Below, piece by piece: positions 8,992 to 16,558 of a stretch of DNA of 64,000 nucleotides. The notes under the pieces are model-generated. The model saw only the letters and a list, made by a program, of their open reading frames with translations. It was not told the DNA's origin and made no database searches. Position 1 is the first letter of the stretch. Every line of letters starts with the position of its first letter. Made by a program: the position numbers and the translations under genes. The stretch comes from Microbacterium oxydans (GTDB taxonomy: Bacteria; Actinomycetota; Actinomycetes; Actinomycetales; Microbacteriaceae): the NCBI RefSeq assembly GCF_000956405.1, contig NZ_JYIV01000030.1:310001-374000 (forward strand), read 5' to 3'.

Positions 8992-9021
8992 ACGGTAGCG
9001 AACACGCGCGAGCCACGTCAA
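8992..9021 (-). promoter_or_regulatory. Sigma-A-type promoter TTGACG-N18-TACCGT
   Basis: On the minus strand the -35 TTGACG (9016-9021) is separated by 18 bases from the -10 TACCGT (8992-8997). Both match the actinobacterial consensus. The predicted transcript starts near 8985 and first meets the 37-codon ORF. Confidence 0.7.
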
Positions 9022-9066
9022 GCACATGTTGTTCCGCTCGGCGTGTCGCCGGGCTCTCGAGTTACC

Positions 9067-9088
9067 CGTCATCCCGCGCGGGATGACG
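9067..9088. repeat. 22-bp perfect palindrome between divergent promoters
   Basis: The half-site CGTCATCCCGC is followed directly by its exact reverse complement. The element lies between the leader-ORF promoter (-35 at 9016-9021, minus strand) and the smc -10 (9109-9114), where it would cover the smc -35 region. It is a candidate operator for a dimeric regulator, or an RNA hairpin if transcribed. Confidence 0.75.
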
Positions 9089-9108
9089 CTCCAGGCCCGG
9101 AATTCCGG

Positions 9109-9114
9109 TAGCGT
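9109..9114 (+). promoter_or_regulatory. -10 hexamer TAGCGT upstream of smc
   Basis: TAGCGT begins exactly 12 bases before GTG 9121, which opens a 12-codon ORF overlapping the smc start. The same spacing is seen at nine other starts in the window. Confidence 0.5.
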
Positions 9115-9120
9115 AGCCGC

Positions 9121-9159
9121 GTGATTCTCCCCGGACGAGCGGTGGCCGCATGCATCTGA
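9121..9159 (+). CDS. 12-codon upstream ORF overlapping the smc start
   Basis: GTG 9121 opens a frame encoding MILPGRAVAACI and stops at TGA 9157-9159, while the smc ATG is at 9150, inside this ORF in another frame. The GTG sits at the predicted transcription start, so a ribosome could load on a leaderless end and terminate 7 bases after the smc start codon, where it might re-initiate. It is more probably a regulatory device than a functional peptide. Confidence 0.4.
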   Translation: MILPGRAVAACI

Positions 9160-12100
9160 AGAGCCTGACGCTCAAAGGGTTCAAGTCGTTCGCGCAGCCG
9201 ACGAGCTTCGTGTTCGAGCCGGGGGTCACCTGCATCGTCGGGCCGAACGGTTCCGGGAAGTCGAACGTCGTCGACGCACTCGCCTGGGTGATGGGTGAAC
9301 AGGGGGCGAAGACCCTGCGCGGTGGGAAGATGGAAGACGTCATCTTCGCCGGCACGTCGACCCGTGGCCCTCTCGGTCGAGCCGAGGTGCAGCTGACGAT
9401 CGACAATGCGGACGGTGCGCTCCCGATCGACTACGCAGAGGTGACGATCAGCCGTACTCTGTTCCGCAACGGCTCGAGCGAGTACGCCATCAACGGCGAG
9501 GGCTGCCGTCTCCTCGACGTGCAGGAGCTGCTGAGCGACTCGGGACTCGGCCGTGAGATGCACGTGATCGTCGGTCAGGGCCGTCTGGACACGGTGCTGC
9601 AGGCATCTCCCGAGGACCGTCGCGGCTTCATCGAAGAAGCAGCGGGCATCCTCAAGCATCGCCGTCGCAAGGAGAAGACGCTCCGAAAGCTCGATGCGAT
9701 GGAGACCAACCTGACACGGCTGAGCGATCTCGCGGGCGAGATCCGTCGACAGCTCAAGCCTCTGGGTCGACAGGCCGAGATCGCTCGCGAGGCGCAGACG
9801 ATCGCCGCAGTCGTGCGCGATGCGAAGGCGCGCATCTTCGCGGATGACGTCGTCGCTCTGCGCGCTGCTCTCGCTGATCACACCCGGACCGAGCACGAGC
9901 GTCACACCGAGCGCCTGGTGCTGTCCGATCAGGCGGAGACGGTGCGCGCGAGCATCGCACGCCTCGAACAGGATCAGAACTCGGTCGCCGTGGACCAAGC
10001 GCGCAGCGTCGCGTTCGGGCTCGAGCAGGTCCAGGAGCGGATGCGCGGGCTCTACACGCTCGCGAATCAGCGGTTGGCGCTTCTCGGAACCGACGATGAT
10101 GATGCTGCGATCACCGCGATCACCGTGACGCAGTCCACGATCGATGAGGCGAGGGAAGAGATCGACACGATCTCCGCAGGGCTGGGGGACGCTCAGGATG
10201 CGGCCGTCGCCGCGAGCCGCGAGGTCGTGCACGCTCGCGCGGAACTGGACACCCTCGATGTCGACATCGCCGAGCAGAGCGCGCTCGTCTCCGAGTACGA
10301 CATGCGCCTTTCCGCGCTGAGGGGATCCGCCGATGCTGCGGCATCCGCCCTCGCCGCGGTGCGCGGGGCCGTCCTTCGGCAGGAGAACGCGCTCGAAGCC
10401 GCTGACGCACGTCGCCGGGAAGCGGCGGACGCACTCGAGTCCATCGACGATGCCGAAGCGCCGGAAGGCTCGGCGGCCGAGCACGCGGCGGCCTACGAAA
10501 GCGCACAGCGGGCTGCCACAGCGGCGGAGACCGAGCGCGAGTCGCTCCGGGAACGTCTGCACTCGGCGGAGCGTGAAGTCGACTCGTTGACCGCGAAGGC
10601 ATCCGCCCTGAGCAGCGCCCTGGCGCTCTCCGGCGGTGCAGCCGAGATCGTCAGGGCGGGCGGCCAGGGCGTCCGCGGTCTCGTCGGCGACGCGGTGCAG
10701 GTGCAGGCGGGATACGAAGCGGCCGTCGCCGCTGTCCTGGGCCCGCTCGCGGAGGGTGTTCTGATCGACACCGCTGACGATGCCTTCGCGATGGCGGCGG
10801 AATCCTCGCACCAGCGCAGGGGAGTGGTCGACTTCGTGATCGCGGACGCGCCCCGGTCTGCGGCAGCGTTCCCCGAACTCTCGGGAGTCACACCGGCCAT
10901 CGACGTCGTGACCGCTCCCGACGGCGTGCTCGGAGTACTCTCGCACGTCCTGCTCGCGGATGATCTGGGAGCAGCCCGCGCTGCGAGAACCGCGCTCGAT
11001 GCGATGGGGGACACCGCGACCACCGTCGTCACCGTGGAGGGTGACGTGATCACCGCGCACACTCTGCGGACGGGCTCGGGAGGGGAGCGCTCCCGCCTGG
11101 AGCTCGCGGCCGAACGCGATGCCGCGACCGAACGCCTCTCGGAGATCCGGATCGTCGCGGACTCGCTCCGAGAGGCTCGTCGGGACGCTGACGAGGCGGT
11201 CGAGACGACGAGGCGGCAGGCCAAGGACGCGCTTCGGGCGCTTCGGGAGCACGATGCTGCTCTCGCCACGCATGCGGAGCAGGTCAACCGGATCACGGTG
11301 CGCCACGAATCCGCTGTCGCGGAGTGCGAGCGACTGGAGACCGGGCTCGCCCAGGCGCAGTCTGCGGTCTCGGAAGCGGAGCAGAAGGCGCAGGCGACGA
11401 AAGCCGCTCTCGATGACGCGATCGCGTCGCCCAGGCCCGTGCTCGATGCATCCGCACGGGACGGACTCCTCGAGGCACTGGAGCTGGCGAGAGAGGGCGA
11501 GGTGCGGGCTCGGCTCGAGGTCGAGACGCTGCGGGAGAGGGTCCGCGCGGCGCAGTCGAGGGTCACGAGTCTGGAACGACAGCGTGAGCACGAGCGAGAG
11601 GCTGCGGCCGAAGCAGCCCGACGCGCGGTCATCCGTCGCGCCCAGCGGGAGTCCGCCTCTGGGGTGGCGGACGAGCTGCCGCGTATCCTCGATTCGCTGG
11701 ATCGTTCGGTGACCGAAGCACGACTCGCGCTCAAAGAAGCAGAGGCCGCTCGGTCGGCGCAGAACCAGGAACTCGTCGGTCTTCGCGCCCAGGAGACCTC
11801 GCTGCGCGAACGCCTCGCCGGGCTCACCGAGAGCGTCCACGGTCTCGAGCTGCAGATCCACGAGAAGAAGCTGCACCTGAACAGCCTGCTCGAGCGCGTC
11901 TCCTCGGAACTGGCGCTGGACGAAGATATTCTCATCGCGGAATATGGCCCCGACCAGCTGGTCCCACGCGACCCGATCGCGGGATCCGCAGATGGGGGAG
12001 ACGACTCAGCCGACGCGGCGGCGATTCCTTTCGATCGCCGCATCCAGCAGCGCCGTCTGGCCGAAGCGGAGCGCAAGCTCACGCAGCTCGGGCGAGTCAA

Positions 12101-12701
12101 CCCACTCGCCCTGGAGGAGTTCGCCGCACTGGAGCAACGGCATGCCTTCCTCACGGAGCAGCTCGCCGACCTCACCCAGACGCGACAGGATCTGCTGACG
12201 ATCATCGCCGACCTCGACGAACGCATGCAGACGATCTTCGCGAGCGCCTTCGAAGACACGAAGGAGGCGTTCGGTCAGGTGTTCCCGCTCCTGTTCCCCG
12301 GTGGAACGGGCAGCATCTCGCTCACGGATCCCGACAACATGCTGACGACCGGCATCGAGGTCTCGGTCCGTCCGGTGGGGAAGAAGATCGAGCGGCTGTC
12401 GCTGCTCTCGGGCGGGGAGCGGTCGCTCGCCGCCGTCGCGCTGCTCGTCGCCATCTTCAAGGCTCGGCCGAGCCCGTTCTACATCCTCGACGAGGTGGAG
12501 GCGGCTCTGGACGATGCGAACCTCGGTCGCCTTCTGACGGTCTTCGAGCAGCTGCGCGAGAGTTCGCAGCTCCTCGTCATCACCCATCAGAAGCGCACGA
12601 TGGAGATCGCCGATGCCCTGTACGGCGTCTCGATGCGGCAGGACGGTGTCTCGGCGGTCGTGGGGCAGCGGGTCGGAGACAGGGCCGCAGCTGCGGTGTG
12701 A
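9150..12701 (+). CDS. smc: Chromosome segregation protein SMC
   Basis: SMC is the ATPase core of bacterial condensin; it loops and organises the origin region together with ScpA and ScpB, which are not encoded here. At 1183 aa it has the full family length. Walker A is GPNGSGKS (residues about 32-39). Two long coiled-coil arms flank the hinge (about residues 505-640, beginning GVRGLVGDAVQVQAGYE). The C-terminal head carries the signature LSGGERSLAAVALL and Walker B FYILDEVEAALDD. It is followed after 57 bp by ftsY, the usual actinobacterial pairing. Confidence 0.97.
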   Translation: MHLKSLTLKGFKSFAQPTSFVFEPGVTCIVGPNGSGKSNVVDALAWVMGEQGAKTLRGGKMEDVIFAGTSTRGPLGRAEVQLTIDNADGALPIDYAEVTISRTLFRNGSSEYAINGEGCRLLDVQELLSDSGLGREMHVIVGQGRLDTVLQASPEDRRGFIEEAAGILKHRRRKEKTLRKLDAMETNLTRLSDLAGEIRRQLKPLGRQAEIAREAQTIAAVVRDAKARIFADDVVALRAALADHTRTEHERHTERLVLSDQAETVRASIARLEQDQNSVAVDQARSVAFGLEQVQERMRGLYTLANQRLALLGTDDDDAAITAITVTQSTIDEAREEIDTISAGLGDAQDAAVAASREVVHARAELDTLDVDIAEQSALVSEYDMRLSALRGSADAAASALAAVRGAVLRQENALEAADARRREAADALESIDDAEAPEGSAAEHAAAYESAQRAATAAETERESLRERLHSAEREVDSLTAKASALSSALALSGGAAEIVRAGGQGVRGLVGDAVQVQAGYEAAVAAVLGPLAEGVLIDTADDAFAMAAESSHQRRGVVDFVIADAPRSAAAFPELSGVTPAIDVVTAPDGVLGVLSHVLLADDLGAARAARTALDAMGDTATTVVTVEGDVITAHTLRTGSGGERSRLELAAERDAATERLSEIRIVADSLREARRDADEAVETTRRQAKDALRALREHDAALATHAEQVNRITVRHESAVAECERLETGLAQAQSAVSEAEQKAQATKAALDDAIASPRPVLDASARDGLLEALELAREGEVRARLEVETLRERVRAAQSRVTSLERQREHEREAAAEAARRAVIRRAQRESASGVADELPRILDSLDRSVTEARLALKEAEAARSAQNQELVGLRAQETSLRERLAGLTESVHGLELQIHEKKLHLNSLLERVSSELALDEDILIAEYGPDQLVPRDPIAGSADGGDDSADAAAIPFDRRIQQRRLAEAERKLTQLGRVNPLALEEFAALEQRHAFLTEQLADLTQTRQDLLTIIADLDERMQTIFASAFEDTKEAFGQVFPLLFPGGTGSISLTDPDNMLTTGIEVSVRPVGKKIERLSLLSGGERSLAAVALLVAIFKARPSPFYILDEVEAALDDANLGRLLTVFEQLRESSQLLVITHQKRTMEIADALYGVSMRQDGVSAVVGQRVGDRAAAAV

Positions 12702-12746
12702 TCGCCGTCCACCGGCGCGCACGCATTTCATCCGGTGAGCAACCCG

Positions 12747-12752
12747 TAGGCT
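12747..12752 (+). promoter_or_regulatory. -10 hexamer TAGGCT of ftsY
   Basis: TAGGCT begins exactly 12 bases before the ftsY ATG, predicting a leaderless transcript independent of smc. Confidence 0.6.
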
Positions 12753-12758
12753 GGTGGG

Positions 12759-13631
12759 ATGGCGGAGAAGTCCTGGTCTCTTGGTCGTGCACTGCGCGGC
12801 ATGTTCGTCAAGCCCACCATCGATGAGACGACCTGGGAGGATCTCGAGACGGCGCTCATCACCGCCGATTTCGGTCCGGACATCAGTGAGCGCGTCGTCG
12901 ATGAGTTGCGTCAGAAGGTCGACCGGTACCGCACCACGGACCCCAAAGACCTTCAGCGGATGCTCCGGGAGACGCTCGAGGAGCATTTCGCGAAGTTCGA
13001 CACGACGTTGAAGCTCACCGAGCGTCCCGCTGTCGTCCTCGTCGTGGGCGTCAACGGCGTCGGCAAGACCACCACGATCGGGAAGTTCACGAAGTTCCTC
13101 CGGGGCTACCAGCGCAGCGTCGTGGTCGGCGCGGCCGACACGTTCCGCGCGGCCGCCGTCGACCAGCTGGCCACGTGGGCACAGCGCGGTGGCGCGGCGA
13201 TCGTCCGTCCGCAGCAGGAGGGCCAGGACCCCGCATCGGTCGCCTTCCAGACGGTCGAGTACGCGAAGCGCGAAGGCATCGAGATCGCGATCATCGACAC
13301 GGCCGGCCGTCTCCACACGAAGGGCGGTCTCATGGATGAGCTCTCGAAGGTCAGGCGCGTGATCGAGAAGCAGGCGCCCATCAGCGAGGTGCTGCTCGTG
13401 CTCGATGCCACGACCGGTCAGAACGGCGTGATGCAGGCCGAGGCGTTCCTCGAGCACGCCGGAGTCACCGGGCTCGTCCTCACCAAGCTGGACGGATCGG
13501 CCAAGGGCGGCTTCGTGCTGGCAGTTCAGGAGCGCACGGGCATCCCGGTCAAGCTGCTCGGACAGGGGGAAGGGATCGATGATCTCACCGGTTTCACCCC
13601 TCACGTTTTCGTCCAGTCGTTGGTCGGTTGA
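12759..13631 (+). CDS. ftsY: Signal recognition particle receptor FtsY
   Basis: FtsY is the membrane-associated GTPase that receives SRP-ribosome complexes. The 290-aa protein consists almost only of the N and G domains; the long acidic A domain of E. coli is absent, as is common in actinobacteria, and an amphipathic N-terminus (SWSLGRALRGMF) could bind the membrane. GTPase motifs are GVNGVGKTTT (G1), [16 protein letters not shown] (G3), TKLDGSAKGG (G4) and the closing GQGEGIDDLTGF. Its partner ffh lies 2.9 kb downstream in the same window. Confidence 0.96.
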   Translation: MAEKSWSLGRALRGMFVKPTIDETTWEDLETALITADFGPDISERVVDELRQKVDRYRTTDPKDLQRMLRETLEEHFAKFDTTLKLTERPAVVLVVGVNGVGKTTTIGKFTKFLRGYQRSVVVGAADTFRAAAVDQLATWAQRGGAAIVRPQQEGQDPASVAFQTVEYAKREGIEIAIIDTAGRLHTKGGLMDELSKVRRVIEKQAPISEVLLVLDATTGQNGVMQAEAFLEHAGVTGLVLTKLDGSAKGGFVLAVQERTGIPVKLLGQGEGIDDLTGFTPHVFVQSLVG

Positions 13632-13675
13632 TGACAGGACTACCGCGGTGAGCACGAGGCTGGTTTCATAGCGTT

Positions 13676-14176
13676 ATGGCGATCGAACACGACTACTTCG
13701 GACTCCTGTCCTCGGGCCCGGACGGATCGATCTTCTGGTCGGAGACCGTGGAGCTCGGCGATCAGAGTGTCACCGTCGATCTGACTGCACCGGACCAAGA
13801 CGACGTGTCCTCCGATGCGCTCGACATCGCCGCCTCGCTCATCGCAGGCCTCGAGAGCGTCGACGGCACGGCGCGTCGGGGCATGCTCGCGGAAGTCGAC
13901 GACCGCACCAGCGAGGTGACCGAGTACATCCTTCAGCAGCAGGAGGCGTACGGCGACGACCTGCCCGACGTTCTCGTCGACGTGTCGGGAGACGCGGCTG
14001 TCGACATCATCCGCTCGCTTCGTCTGATGAGCATGACGATCCTCGCCGACGAGCACGGCGGTTCAGAGCCGTTCGCCGTGCTCGAGTACGCCCTCGACGA
14101 CAGCTCGACGGATGACGTGCTGCTCGTGAACCTCGGCTCCGACGGCAGCGTGCAGTCCGTGATGAGCGCGGACTAG
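13676..14176 (+). CDS. DUF2004 domain protein
   Basis: This 166-aa acidic protein (MAIEHDYFGLL...) matches the DUF2004 family, known from many actinobacteria, and has no assigned function. There is no signal peptide, membrane segment or obvious catalytic motif. The sequence alternates predicted strands and helices and is rich in Asp and Glu. It lies between ftsY and the convergent lipA gene, whose stop codon is only 9 bp away. A TAGCGT-like stretch directly precedes the ATG, but its spacing is unlike the leaderless genes here. Confidence 0.82.
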   Translation: MAIEHDYFGLLSSGPDGSIFWSETVELGDQSVTVDLTAPDQDDVSSDALDIAASLIAGLESVDGTARRGMLAEVDDRTSEVTEYILQQQEAYGDDLPDVLVDVSGDAAVDIIRSLRLMSMTILADEHGGSEPFAVLEYALDDSSTDDVLLVNLGSDGSVQSVMSAD

Positions 14177-14185
14177 CAGGCGAGG

Positions 14186-15175
14186 TCAGACGGCCTGGGC
14201 GAACCCGAGGTCGGCACTCTCGGCGATGTGGGAGAGGTGTGCGGGGATCTCGCGCCCCTTCGACGTCATCGACTGCGCCCACAAGCGTCCTGCGCGGTAG
14301 GAGGAGCGCACGAGAGGACCGGCGAGGACGCCGAGGAACCCGATTCGCTCGGCCTCTTCCTTGAACTCCACGAACTCCGCCGGCTTGACCCATCGGGAGA
14401 CCGGATGATGCCGCGGCGTGGGGCGGAGGTACTGCGTGATCGTGATGATGTCGCAGCCGGCGTCGTGCAGGTCGTTGAGCGCCTGCACGACCTCCTCCGG
14501 CTCCTCGCCCATGCCGAGGATGAGGTTGGACTTCGTGATGAGCCCGGCATCGCGAGCCTGGGTCAGCACGCTCAGGGAGCGCTCGTAGCGGAATGCGGGT
14601 CGGATGCGCTTGAAGATGCGGGGAACGGTCTCCACGTTGTGCGCGAAGACCTCGGGGCGAGCGTCGAAGATCTGGCCGAGGAAGGCCGGGTCGGCATTGT
14701 GCTCGTTGGCCAGCAGCTCCACCCCGGTGTTCGGGTTGAGCTCGTGGATCTTCCGTACCGTCTCGGCATTGAGCCAGGCTCCGGTGTCGGGAAGGTCATC
14801 GCGGGCGACGCTCGTCACGGTGGCGTACCGGAGGTTCATCCGCTGCACGCTCTCGGCGACGCGGCGTGGCTCATCGGTGTCGTAGTCGGCGGGCTTGCCG
14901 GTGTCGATCTGGCAGAAGTCGCAACGCCGGGTGCACTGGGAGCCCCCGATGAGGAAGGTCGCCTCGCGATCCTCCCAGCACTCGTAGATGTTCGGGCAGC
15001 CGGCCTCCTGGCAGACCGTGTGGAGGTCTTCGCTCTTCACGAGAGAGTGCAGCGCCGTGTACTCAGGCCCCATCTTCGCCTTGGTCTTGATCCACTCGGG
15101 CTTGCGCTCGATCGGCGTCTCGGCGTTGCGGATCTCCAGGCGGAGGAGTTTCCGGCCCTCGGGTGCGGCGGTCAT
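14186..15175 (-). CDS. lipA: Lipoyl synthase
   Basis: LipA is a radical-SAM enzyme that inserts two sulfurs into octanoylated E2 or GcvH proteins to make lipoyl groups. Both iron-sulfur clusters are supported: the auxiliary cluster as [12 protein letters not shown], and the radical-SAM cluster as CTRRCDFC (C-x3-C-x2-C). The C-terminal RSSYRAG motif supplies the serine ligand. The 329-aa start at ATG 15175 overlaps the lipB stop (ATGA), so LipB and LipA are translationally coupled and act in sequence. Confidence 0.97.
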   Translation of the reverse strand: MTAAPEGRKLLRLEIRNAETPIERKPEWIKTKAKMGPEYTALHSLVKSEDLHTVCQEAGCPNIYECWEDREATFLIGGSQCTRRCDFCQIDTGKPADYDTDEPRRVAESVQRMNLRYATVTSVARDDLPDTGAWLNAETVRKIHELNPNTGVELLANEHNADPAFLGQIFDARPEVFAHNVETVPRIFKRIRPAFRYERSLSVLTQARDAGLITKSNLILGMGEEPEEVVQALNDLHDAGCDIITITQYLRPTPRHHPVSRWVKPAEFVEFKEEAERIGFLGVLAGPLVRSSYRAGRLWAQSMTSKGREIPAHLSHIAESADLGFAQAV

Positions 15176-15825
15176 GCGTGGGCTCCAGACAGTTCGGGGG
15201 TCGAGTACTCGGTGAGGAAAGCACGGGTCACGGCATCGACGAGGTCTCGGGGTGTGACGGTCGATCCGGTCACCTCGCTCACGGTCGTGACACCTGCATC
15301 CGTGATGCCGCACGGGATGATGTCGCGGAAACCGGCCAGGGAGTTGTCGCAGTTGATGGCGAACCCGTGCATCGTGACTCCTTGCTGCACGCGCACCCCG
15401 ATGGCGGCCACCTTGTCCTCGGAGAGCGGCCGACGCACCCAGACGCCGCTGCGGCCCTCCACCTGGTAGCCGTCGACGCCGAATGGTCGCAGCACGTCGA
15501 TTAGCAGGCGCTCCAGGCGGCGCACGTGCGCGACGACATCGATGGGCTCGAGGAGGCGGACGATGGGATACCCGACCAGCTGTCCTGGTCCATGCCAGGT
15601 GATCTTGCCACCACGATCGACATCGATGACCGGCGTGCCGTCCTGCGGGCGTTCGTGTGGCTCGGTGCGCTTTCCTGCCGTGTAGACCGCCTCGTGCTCG
15701 AGAAGGATCAGGGTGTCAGGGCGAGTGCCGGCGACGATATCGGCGTGGATGCGACGTTGCAGCTCCCACCCCTCGACATACGGCACGGGCGTCGGAGCGA
15801 ACCCAGGGGTGAGGATCTCGAGCAT
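15172..15825 (-). CDS. lipB: Lipoyl(octanoyl) transferase
   Basis: LipB moves octanoyl groups from acyl carrier protein to apo-lipoyl domains, supplying LipA's substrate. The 217-aa protein has the family motif [17 protein letters not shown], the catalytic Lys in [10 protein letters not shown] and the catalytic Cys in the PCGI motif after [12 protein letters not shown] 15825 is chosen because GAAGGCGG precedes it. The frame remains open upstream, but that part runs into the divergent TetR gene and has no protein-like character. Confidence 0.96.
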   Translation of the reverse strand: MLEILTPGFAPTPVPYVEGWELQRRIHADIVAGTRPDTLILLEHEAVYTAGKRTEPHERPQDGTPVIDVDRGGKITWHGPGQLVGYPIVRLLEPIDVVAHVRRLERLLIDVLRPFGVDGYQVEGRSGVWVRRPLSEDKVAAIGVRVQQGVTMHGFAINCDNSLAGFRDIIPCGITDAGVTTVSEVTGSTVTPRDLVDAVTRAFLTEYSTPELSGAHA

Positions 15826-15910
15826 CGCGGAACCGCCTTCGGTGTAGATGGACCGAGGACAACAATACCCCTCACTGGAGAGAGCGGCGTCCTCGACCCA
15901 CACCTCGCGG

Positions 15911-15916
15911 TAGCGT
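15911..15916 (+). promoter_or_regulatory. -10 hexamer TAGCGT of the TetR gene
   Basis: TAGCGT begins exactly 12 bases before ATG 15923, predicting a leaderless mRNA. It faces away from lipB across a 97-bp intergenic region. Confidence 0.55.
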
Positions 15917-15922
15917 GAGTGC

Positions 15923-16507
15923 ATGAGTTCGACGGGGAGAGCCGGGCGCCCGAAGGCATCGTCGCGGGAGACCCTCGCCGAAGCCGCATGTGAGCTCTTC
16001 CTGGAGCGTGGATATGCCGCGACCTCGGTGGCGGACATCACTCAGCGAGCCGGGGTGAGCCGTTCGAGTTTCTTCAACTACTTCGCGTCCAAGAGCGACG
16101 TGCTGTGGTCGGGTGTCGACGAGCGGATCGGCGATGCCATCGATTCCCTGGGCCGGCTGGAGAAGGCTGCTACGGGCGAATCGGTGCGTGAGACACTGCT
16201 GCGGGTCGTGCACGATTTCGCACCGGACCCGCTCGCTCTCGCCCTCCGCAACGCAGGGGCGATGGGGTTGGAAGACGAGCTCGTGCGCGACACCGGTCTG
16301 CGGCTCGCGCGTCTGTCCGCGGCCGTGTCGCTGGCGGCCTCCGCCGCGGGCGTCGACGTGATCAGGGCCGACATCCTCGGAGCTGCACACGCCGCTGCGG
16401 TGCTGTCCTCGCTGCGCGTGTGGGCAGAGCAGGGGGCAGGGCGGGGGACGCCGGAGACCGTTCTGCGGGAAGCGCTGGCGACGATCCACGACCTGCCCTG
16501 GGGCTGA
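15923..16507 (+). CDS. TetR-family transcriptional regulator
   Basis: A 194-aa dimeric repressor-type protein. The helix-turn-helix lies at about residues 31-60 ([32 protein letters not shown], written here only as the recognised TetR pattern around TSVADIT and SRSSFFNYF). The C-terminal half is the usual helical ligand domain and is Ala-rich. The effector and target genes are unknown; the divergent lipB-lipA operon is the nearest candidate, with an inverted repeat CGAGGAC/GTCCTCG (15854-15895) between them. The start is set by the -10 box. Confidence 0.93.
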   Translation: MSSTGRAGRPKASSRETLAEAACELFLERGYAATSVADITQRAGVSRSSFFNYFASKSDVLWSGVDERIGDAIDSLGRLEKAATGESVRETLLRVVHDFAPDPLALALRNAGAMGLEDELVRDTGLRLARLSAAVSLAASAAGVDVIRADILGAAHAAAVLSSLRVWAEQGAGRGTPETVLREALATIHDLPWG

Positions 16508-16543
16508 GTCCGCCCGGCGCTGAGCAACTCGGCCTCGCTCGCG

Positions 16544-16549
16544 TAGAAT
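16544..16549 (+). promoter_or_regulatory. -10 hexamer TAGAAT of ffh
   Basis: TAGAAT lies 15 bases before the ffh ATG. If transcription starts about 6 bases downstream of it, the 5' leader is only a few bases. Confidence 0.5.
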
Positions 16550-16558
16550 CAGAGCACC

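Noticed and set aside
8622..9072. Extending the 94-aa protein upstream to an ATG near 9072
   Set aside because: The added residues are His/Arg/Pro-rich without protein character and cross the promoter and the 37-codon ORF; GTG 8622 has a ribosome site.
9069..11876. 935-codon open frame antisense to smc
   Set aside because: SMC is unambiguous on the plus strand with intact head motifs; the antisense frame is Arg/Leu/Gly-rich shadow coding.
15854..15895. Inverted repeat CGAGGAC/GTCCTCG between lipB and the TetR gene as a TetR operator
   Set aside because: Only 7 bp per arm with a 28-base spacer, which is wide for a TetR site; kept as a note rather than a finding.
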